30,324 nt of DNA. Source: Candidatus Gerdarchaeota archaeon (GTDB taxonomy: Archaea > Asgardarchaeota > Heimdallarchaeia > JABLTI01). The stretch spans positions 1 through 30,324 of the forward strand of contig JAEORJ010000028.1 in NCBI GenBank assembly GCA_016840945.1, read 5' to 3'. Positions 24,301 to 30,324 of the stretch are shown here, piece by piece. How positions within the stretch are numbered: position 1 is the stretch's first letter; each line of letters opens with the position of its first letter. The position numbers and the translations under genes are program-made. Below the pieces are notes generated by a model. The model saw only the letters and a list, made by a program, of their open reading frames with translations, was not told where the DNA came from and did no database searches.

Positions 24301-25230
24301 TTATTGGTTATATATACTTGAGCTACCCATTTTTTTAAATCCTTGAGTAATCATAGTGGTTAATGATTCTCTATATTGTAAGATGTTATTGTATACCTCT
24401 TCTTGTGTTTTGCTAATTCCTTCAACATTATATTGTAACATATCATATAATCTTTGGAGAAATAAACGAGCATTCACTCGAGCATTTAATTTTTGATTAA
24501 AAGTCTCTGGTTCATTAACATCCTCAAACCATGTTTTCTCAGCATAGGGGGTAATGATTTTTTTCAACCAATTTTGGTACTCCTCAGGTAAAACCAAACA
24601 TCTCGTTTGAATAGCAGCGATAACTCTACAAATACGTGCCTCTTCTGATGCTGTAAAAACATGATTCGCAGGTTGGAGGAATTTGGTAGCAATAACATCT
24701 AAAATCCTTAAATGATCTTCTTTTCTAATAATTGGATGATGAGCAAAACTACAAAAAAGATCACTACAGTGAGCAAGAGAATGAGCCCATTCCTTAATTG
24801 GGACATAACCACGCAAATCTTGTTCATTGATAAAATACTCTAAGGCAAGATTCAACCAGTTATTTATTAAGTCACTAGTTAAGAAAGATTTTCGACCTTC
24901 TATTTTTCCCTCAATAAAATTTCGATCTGCTCGTAAAACGCCATTTAAAACTAAAGCTGAAAAGGACCTTAAAAATACACTATCTGTTTCTGACTCACCA
25001 AGCTTATAAGATAAATTTGCAGCCAAACGATGACCTAAGTCTATAAGTTCTAAATCAGTTAACATTCCTTTTGCAGCCCAATTATAGAGAATTTCCATAG
25101 AATTTTCTCGAATAACAGTATCAGTAGAACCTAAATTGCTTTCTAATACAGGTAATAGCTCATGATAATCTACTCCTTTTGGAATTGCAAATTCATTTTC
25201 TACAATTGACAATAGTTCTGATTTTTCCAT
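24301..25230 (-). CDS. DUF2785-family protein
   Basis: A 309-aa all-helical soluble protein. The stretch DLRGYVPIKEWAHSLAHCSD is the hallmark of DUF2785 proteins, which are otherwise uncharacterised. HEAT-like helical pairs are visible earlier (TVIRENSMEILYNWAAKGML) and later (EEARICRVIAAIQTRC). There is no signal peptide or membrane segment. A TTG nine bases upstream (25239) is also possible; the ATG at 25230 is preferred by codon, although neither has a strong ribosome-binding site. It lies 117 bp downstream of the large surface-protein gene on the same strand. Function cannot be stated. Confidence 0.75.
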   Translation of the reverse strand: MEKSELLSIVENEFAIPKGVDYHELLPVLESNLGSTDTVIRENSMEILYNWAAKGMLTDLELIDLGHRLAANLSYKLGESETDSVFLRSFSALVLNGVLRADRNFIEGKIEGRKSFLTSDLINNWLNLALEYFINEQDLRGYVPIKEWAHSLAHCSDLFCSFAHHPIIRKEDHLRILDVIATKFLQPANHVFTASEEARICRVIAAIQTRCLVLPEEYQNWLKKIITPYAEKTWFEDVNEPETFNQKLNARVNARLFLQRLYDMLQYNVEGISKTQEEVYNNILQYRESLTTMITQGFKKMGSSSIYNQ

Positions 25231-25348
25231 TTTTATCAATGGTAGAGCATTTGGTATTTAATATGAACATTTAGTTTACACTGCACTTTTTTTCATTAGG
25301 CGGTATAAGCTAGTATTTCTATTTAAGGAAGAAAAAAATGAAAGGGAT

Positions 25349-25368
25349 AGATTAGTTTATGCTAATCT
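25349..25368 (-). terminator. Hairpin over the stop of the large surface-protein gene
   Basis: A perfect 7-bp stem, AGATTAG (25349-25355) and CTAATCT (25362-25368), has the stop codon in its 6-nt loop. Further downstream on the minus strand a T-rich run follows (25327-25345). Confidence 0.4.
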
Positions 25369-28017
25369 TCTCTTTCTTTTAACAACGATAACAAGAACAA
25401 GTATGATAATGAGTAGTGCTCCAGCACCACCACCGATGTATGGTCCCCATTGAATCATGAATGCAACGAAAACTTCCCAACCTGTTGGTGGATTGTATAT
25501 AGTATAGACAAATGCCATTTCCATTATATTACCAGCGTTATCCTCCAATCTAAAAGCAACTGGATATTCACCATTAGTATAGTCTTCTGTATTCCAAGCA
25601 TAAAAGGTTGGAAATATCATTTCATCATAAACAGATGTTCCATTGATTATGATATCAAAGGAAGCAAGACCACTTCCTAAATCATAAGCATTTGTTATAT
25701 TGAGTAGAATAGTTCCGTTTAACGTTTGTGATTCAGGTGGAATTTCTACTGTTAATACTGGATCTGTGAAATCTCCGATAATATAAGTTAGGGGATTAAT
25801 TTCTGAACCAATTCCTGAAGAAAGACCATTAAAGTCCACAGCTACAAAATAATAAGATACAGTTACCCCATAATCAGCAGCAGGAATTGTACCAGTGAAT
25901 GTATCACCAATTTGGGTTAAAGGTATTGTACCCCAAGAACCTGCGCCTATTTTATAGAAACAAGTAACAGTTGATAACAAAATATTATCAGTCACGTCTA
26001 CACTTATATCTACGGTCTGCCCATATTCAGGATTAACAGGATCTCTTACCAGATTATTTAATACTGGTTCTTCAACATCTGACACAAAGTAAAGATCATC
26101 AACAATTAAAGATACTTCTTCCAATACTTGTGCTGAGCTAACCAATTCTATTCTTGTCACATTGCATGTTTCAAATCCAAAAGCATTATAGAAGTCCACT
26201 TGTAAGTTTCTGAAAATATTGTTCCAAGTTCCAAGTTGATTATTTCCTTCGACAATATAATAGCAATCATCTGTACTATTAGCCCAAGGAATTAGACTAT
26301 TATTTCCAAGAATATAGTGGATTGTTTTATACTCATCCGTTCTGAGATTTATCTCTGCATAAGCAAAATTACCTGTGTCAGTTAATTTGTTTAATTTCCA
26401 CCAGAAATCAGTATATTGATTTGGACCAATTGGGAAATATGTATATCTAAGACAATTAGCATAAGTGTATCCTCCATATGATGAAATATTTGCAGCATAA
26501 TTACCAGAATGAGCATCAGTTGTAATATTTACAAAATTATGATTATAAGGTGTCTCCCACAAAAGAATTGGATCAGATGTTGTATAAGCAAAATTACATT
26601 CAAAGGAAGGATCACCAGCTGGATGAGTTATTATTTGAAGATCATCAACCAGCAATCTTACCACATTATTAGCAACATAGTAGTTATCTATTTCAAAGCC
26701 AAAGTAATAAGGTATTAAATCATTAAGTCCTGTTTCAACCATTAATGAATAATAATCAAGAGTAAATGGTGTCCAAATATCTCTGTTACCGAATCCTTCA
26801 ACTGCAATCCATCGTACAGCGTAAGTTCCGTAGGTTGAATTTGTGAATGACAAAATGTCATCATTACAATCACCAAGCAAGAAATAATAATACACTTCAT
26901 AAGTGGAATTTGCAGCATAGAAATACATATATGACCTTTGCGTTCCAAGTGTTGGTGTATCTGAATATTTCCAATTGAATTTAAATATGAGATCACCTGG
27001 TTGAAATGCATATAATCCCTTTGGTACTGACATCCAATTACTATAGATAGCTCTATCACAATAAATATATGAATAGCCATTTGTTGTAGGACTATAAGTT
27101 GTCATATTCATAGCATTTTGTCCTTCAGTAAAATCATCATCTGTTAGATATACTGAAGCTGGACCAACTGAATTATCACTCCAATAGCTAGAATCTCCAG
27201 TTTCAAAATCACCATTTTGATAAAAGTATTCAAAACCGGTACTATTTTGGAAGCTAACATCATCGAAAAGTAAAATCACATCGCCTGTTGGATTTACTGG
27301 TGAATTGATATAACAATAAAAGTTTCTTAAGTATGATTGTGAAAGATCAGGAGCTGGAAAAACGTCCTCAAAATCATCAGTCACATTTCTTACTAAATTA
27401 GTCCAACTATCTAATGAACCACGAACATCTATATATCCATAATTAGTAGTATTTCCAGGTAGATTAGCCTGTCTTGTTATATAGTAGATAAGATAATAAC
27501 TTCCAAGATTAGTATTGAATCTTAATCGTATGTAAATTTCACCACCAATAGCAATATCAGGATTTGCTTTTGCATTATACCAAAGATTCATGGTAATATC
27601 TTCATCAAGATAAGAATATTCTGGGATATACAGGAAATATCTACTGCTAGAAAATGTAGCACTATATTGAGTAGTTGATTTTGCTCTCATATAAGCACCA
27701 TAATTTCCTGAATGGACTTCATCTTGATATGAATGGTTGCTTTCACTATCAATTGTACCCCAAACACCATATTGGTAAGGTGCTCCATTTGGAGACTCTT
27801 CTTCAAATCCTCCATTCTCAATAACATTAGTCTTTAGTATTTCAGTACCGGGAGCAGCATTTATTGTAAACAAATCATTTAATGGTTGATTAGATGATTG
27901 GTTTATTGAAACTGAATCGCGGTTTTTATTAGTAACGCTTAAACTAGATTGAAAAATTAATGTTTGAGAAAGAATGATTGTAATTACTAAGATAATTAAA
28001 ACATTTCTTTTTGACAT
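25357..28017 (-). CDS. Large exported, membrane-anchored protein with jelly-roll-like and Ig-like domains
   Basis: An 886-aa surface protein with a signal peptide (about 5-27). Three repeated beta-rich modules of about 200 residues follow, starting near 62, 265 and 470; they show NGGFEEE, NGDFETGDSSYW and DPSFECNF openings and HSGNYGAYM/HSGNYAANI motifs, which resemble CBM4/9-like jelly-rolls that may bind glycans. Two Ig/FN3-like modules come next: DPVNPEYGQTVDISVDVTDN with YYFVAVD, then a DNAGNI-ended domain. One transmembrane helix (about 857-880) is preceded by GPYIGGGAGA and followed by KRKRRLA. The ATG has GGAG ten bases upstream. No catalytic motif is seen. The module assignment is by pattern. 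Confidence 0.8.
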   Translation of the reverse strand: MSKRNVLIILVITIILSQTLIFQSSLSVTNKNRDSVSINQSSNQPLNDLFTINAAPGTEILKTNVIENGGFEEESPNGAPYQYGVWGTIDSESNHSYQDEVHSGNYGAYMRAKSTTQYSATFSSSRYFLYIPEYSYLDEDITMNLWYNAKANPDIAIGGEIYIRLRFNTNLGSYYLIYYITRQANLPGNTTNYGYIDVRGSLDSWTNLVRNVTDDFEDVFPAPDLSQSYLRNFYCYINSPVNPTGDVILLFDDVSFQNSTGFEYFYQNGDFETGDSSYWSDNSVGPASVYLTDDDFTEGQNAMNMTTYSPTTNGYSYIYCDRAIYSNWMSVPKGLYAFQPGDLIFKFNWKYSDTPTLGTQRSYMYFYAANSTYEVYYYFLLGDCNDDILSFTNSTYGTYAVRWIAVEGFGNRDIWTPFTLDYYSLMVETGLNDLIPYYFGFEIDNYYVANNVVRLLVDDLQIITHPAGDPSFECNFAYTTSDPILLWETPYNHNFVNITTDAHSGNYAANISSYGGYTYANCLRYTYFPIGPNQYTDFWWKLNKLTDTGNFAYAEINLRTDEYKTIHYILGNNSLIPWANSTDDCYYIVEGNNQLGTWNNIFRNLQVDFYNAFGFETCNVTRIELVSSAQVLEEVSLIVDDLYFVSDVEEPVLNNLVRDPVNPEYGQTVDISVDVTDNILLSTVTCFYKIGAGSWGTIPLTQIGDTFTGTIPAADYGVTVSYYFVAVDFNGLSSGIGSEINPLTYIIGDFTDPVLTVEIPPESQTLNGTILLNITNAYDLGSGLASFDIIINGTSVYDEMIFPTFYAWNTEDYTNGEYPVAFRLEDNAGNIMEMAFVYTIYNPPTGWEVFVAFMIQWGPYIGGGAGALLIIILVLVIVVKRKRRLA

Positions 28018-28171
28018 AAAACATAACTCCTTTAGTAATCTAGAAAAATCAAATTTAATATTTCATTTTAAAGAGCTATTGAATTTATAGTTTTTGTAAA
28101 AAAAGAGAGCTAAATTTATTAGATTTGTAGCTTGTCAATTTCTATTTATAGTTATTTATTGGGTGTTTAGT

Positions 28172-28600
28172 GTGAATATTGATATTCAGCAGAAAATAGA
28201 AACTAAACAACCATCAAAACGATTTTTAACGATTGACCTTACTCGAGCGTTTGCTATTATTGGAATGATTTTTCTTCACATGGTTTGGTATTGTAACCTT
28301 TTCTAACTATAACAATCAATGGTTGTATTTTTATGTCTTTTATTTAATCTCATCGATTCTTACTTTTACTCCATATCAAAAAACCTATTGATGAGGGACT
28401 TTATTTATGATAGTAACAACATACATTTTCTATTCGTTCATCCTTTATTTTTAGGAGAAAGTGAATACCTTGAATCTTTAGAAAGGATAATTCGTACTTT
28501 TACCAATAATATTGTTCCTGTTCGTTGAAAGAATTTAGATAAAGATACCAAATAATGGCAGCGTGAATTAGTTGATGTTGATAAACATTCTATAATGTAA
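28172..28600 (+). pseudogene. Decayed acyltransferase-like (DUF418/DUF1624-type) membrane protein
   Basis: A GTG at 28172 with GGGTG six bases upstream opens a 44-codon frame whose end, KRFLTIDLTRAFAIIGMIFL followed by HMVWY, is the typical first helix of DUF418/DUF1624/acyltransferase-3-like membrane proteins. It stops at TAA 28304. The same frame reopens at 28319-28525 with HPLFLGESEYLESLERIIRTF, reminiscent of the C-terminal GPLEWLxR text of that group, then meets TGA 28526, TAA 28553 and TAA 28598. The intact protein would be over 300 aa, so most of the middle is missing. It is read as a deleted, nonsense-mutated gene. Confidence 0.5.
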
Positions 28601-28876
28601 ATTGAATTTAATGATGTTGGATTAGATGATCAAAATAAAAATGAAAAGAGTGATTCTAAATTAGCTCTTATACTATCATTAGTAAGTTGTTGTTCTATAC
28701 TTTTCATGACTATGAGCATTCCAGGATTACTTGTATCATTAAGCGCTCGAAAAATAGATGGCAAAAATAAATTCAATACCTATTCTTTGGGGTTATCTAT
28801 TTTTGGTTGTATATTACTAGTCGCATTTATAATGACAACTCTTTTTGTAAAAATTGGAGTATTAGGTTTATTCTAA
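28601..28876 (+). CDS. Small two-helix membrane protein (DUF4190-like), start codon unclear
   Basis: An open frame of 91 codons ends at TAA 28874. It has an acidic N-terminus (DVGLDDQNKNEKSD), a first transmembrane helix (LALILSLVSCCSILFMTMSI) followed by PGLLVSLSARKIDGKNK, and a second helix (LGLSIFGCILLVAFIMTTLF). This two-helix layout with PGL at the turn is that of DUF4190-like proteins. There is no ATG, GTG or TTG before the first helix: an ATG at 28595 is followed at once by TAA. Either an ATT start is used, or this is a broken gene continuing the decayed locus upstream, which is in the same frame. Confidence 0.45.
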   Translation: MEFNDVGLDDQNKNEKSDSKLALILSLVSCCSILFMTMSIPGLLVSLSARKIDGKNKFNTYSLGLSIFGCILLVAFIMTTLFVKIGVLGLF

Positions 28877-28955
28877 AACATTAACCTAATTTGCTATAAA
28901 ATTGAAATTTAAAAAAAGGATTATATTAAAAAATAATATAATTTAAAGGAATGGT

Positions 28956-30324
28956 TTAACCCAATCCTCTAAATCGTTTCTTGATGAACACAATTACTAT
29001 CAAAAATGAAAATGTTAGAGTAGTCGTTAACAGAATTCCTCCAAAGACTGAAACACTAATTGTTGTTGGTAGAGTAGTGGTATTTGGAAAACTATACGGA
29101 TCTAATGGATCTGTTCCAGCACTTATTACTTCGCCGTCTGAAAATGTATCGCCATCTGTATCATTATTCAATGGATTGGTGTTCCAGTAATTAACTTCTC
29201 TTTCATCGCTAATAGCATCATCGTCTGTATCCCAATCCAAGGGATCAGTATACCAAATAAATATCTCTTGAAAATCTGTTAAGTCATCATCATCTGAATC
29301 GCTATCGGCAGGATTTGTATTATATAACGATTCATCACTGTCACTTATCAAATCACCATCGGTGTCATTAGTCCTTGGGTTGGTTATCCAACCATCTTCA
29401 CCGAGAGTAATCTCTTCATAGTCTGATAATGTATCATTATCGGTATCAATTGACATTGGATTTGTTCCATAAAACGTTTCGAAACCATCATCTATATTAT
29501 CGTTATCAGAATCTGTATCATGAATATCAGAACCATAAAATGTTTCTGCAATTTCATCTAATAAATCGCCATCTTCATCTATTCTCCCTGTTCTATAATT
29601 ATTACCTTGATAAGTATACCATGGTGCTAATCCTGAAGAAGTTACACCTGATAATCCAAAACAAGTCACTTGACCCGAATCATCACCCACCAATATTTCT
29701 AATAAATTATCATTATTAACATCTGCTACTGCTACTCCTTTATGGAGTGTTTCACCAATATCGTACAACCACAAAAATGTATTATTATAACTTACACATA
29801 CTAAATAACCATTAAATTCAGGTATAATTACTTCTAAAAAGCCATCGCCATCTAAGTCTGCTAACGCTGGTTGTCCTACTTGAGCATTTGCTGTATATCT
29901 ATTCCATTCTATAAATCCTAAATGGTTAAAACAGTAAATATTTTGATTATAAGAACCAACCACAACTTCCATTGTTCCGTCTAAATCCAAATCTGCTATA
30001 GCAATAGTATCTGTGAATCCCATTGCCAAATCATAATGCCACTCATCAAATCCTGTTGCATTTAAGCAGTATAAACGGGTATTTGCACTAATTACTATTT
30101 CTAATTCATCATCTGCATCTAAATCTGCAATTGCAGCTGAATATTGAACATAATCAGAAGTAGTAAAATTCCACTCTTGATTTCCTAAATGATCAAAACA
30201 GTAGATATTTTTGTCATATGATCCGATTATAATTTCCAATGTATCATCATTGTCTAGATCAGCTATTGCAGGTGAACCATTTACATTGTTACCAAGTTCA
30301 ATCTTCCACTTTAGAGTGCCATTA
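28956..30324 (-). CDS. FG-GAP/TSP3 surface protein, 5' part outside window
   Basis: The frame runs to the right edge with no start seen (the apparent start at 30239 is an internal TTG). The visible 456 residues hold five or more propeller repeats with IADLDxDDxLEIxIGS and YCFNHLGxxEWN, then TSP3-like calcium-binding repeats (DTDSDNDNIDDGFE, TNPADSDSDDDDLTDFQE and similar). A Thr/Pro linker, one transmembrane helix (ISVFGGILLTTTLTFSFLIV) and the tail KKRFRGLG end the protein. Domain order and sequence closely parallel the protein at 18853-21009, including the SGLAPWYTYQGNNYRTGRID junction against SGAAPWYCFHGSAFHTGQMD there. It is a paralogue on the opposite strand. Confidence 0.88.
   Translation of the reverse strand, partial: NGTLKWKIELGNNVNGSPAIADLDNDDTLEIIIGSYDKNIYCFDHLGNQEWNFTTSDYVQYSAAIADLDADDELEIVISANTRLYCLNATGFDEWHYDLAMGFTDTIAIADLDLDGTMEVVVGSYNQNIYCFNHLGFIEWNRYTANAQVGQPALADLDGDGFLEVIIPEFNGYLVCVSYNNTFLWLYDIGETLHKGVAVADVNNDNLLEILVGDDSGQVTCFGLSGVTSSGLAPWYTYQGNNYRTGRIDEDGDLLDEIAETFYGSDIHDTDSDNDNIDDGFETFYGTNPMSIDTDNDTLSDYEEITLGEDGWITNPRTNDTDGDLISDSDESLYNTNPADSDSDDDDLTDFQEIFIWYTDPLDWDTDDDAISDEREVNYWNTNPLNNDTDGDTFSDGEVISAGTDPLDPYSFPNTTTLPTTISVSVFGGILLTTTLTFSFLIVIVFIKKRFRGLG

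Noticed and set aside
26742..27080. 112-codon frame inside the large surface-protein gene
   Set aside because: It is a same-strand shadow in another frame of an 886-codon gene with clear signal peptide and anchor.

Overview
The window is AT-rich archaeal DNA. The evidence is archaeal ribosomal proteins eS1 and uS15 beside a KEOPS Pcc1 subunit and a DHH/RecJ-like nuclease, an initiator tRNA of archaeal type (A1:U72, GGG/CCC anticodon stem, encoded CCA), an eIF2B-like protein, TATA-box promoters, and ribosome-binding sites of the GGAG/GGTGA type that often precede TTG or GTG starts. Low GC, a eukaryote-like P5C dehydrogenase and large membrane-anchored beta-propeller proteins would fit an Asgard archaeon. 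That placement is an inference and is not proven by any single gene here.

Layout. 1-389: 3' end of a membrane protein. 401-5950 (minus strand): ureohydrolase; then the information-processing block uS15, RecJ-like nuclease, Pcc1, eS1, with hairpin/T-tract terminators after uS15 and eS1; then a PhzF-family protein. 6129-7379 (plus): a charged coiled-coil protein and a small OB-like protein, ending at a shared hairpin with the convergent gcvT. 8761-11068 (plus): an anchored Asp-box propeller protein and an alpha/beta hydrolase. 11073-13801 (minus): initiator tRNA, eIF2B-like protein and P5C dehydrogenase. 13802-14199: divergent intergenic region holding a strongly foldable element, possibly an ncRNA. 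14200-18365 (plus): CBS-zinc ribbon protein, four-CBS protein, dihydroorotase, Mut7-C RNase and AMMECR1 protein.

From about 18.4 kb onward the window changes to accessory DNA with long gaps, broken genes and a set of exported, C-terminally anchored proteins: FG-GAP/TSP3 (18853), LVIVD propeller (22933), jelly-roll/Ig-like (25357-28017) and a second FG-GAP/TSP3 protein running off the right edge in the opposite orientation. A near-identical 53-bp element that can form alternative hairpins lies upstream of two of these genes. Between them are a two-gene coiled-coil/beta-sandwich unit, a DUF2785 protein, and decayed remnants including an acyltransferase-like membrane protein.

Functionally the left half is housekeeping (translation, tRNA modification, amino-acid and pyrimidine metabolism). 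The right half looks like a cell-surface island. The best candidates for undescribed biology are the duplicated 53-bp element, the folded intergenic element at 13917-14009, and the uS15 leader, which appears able to hide its own ribosome-binding site.
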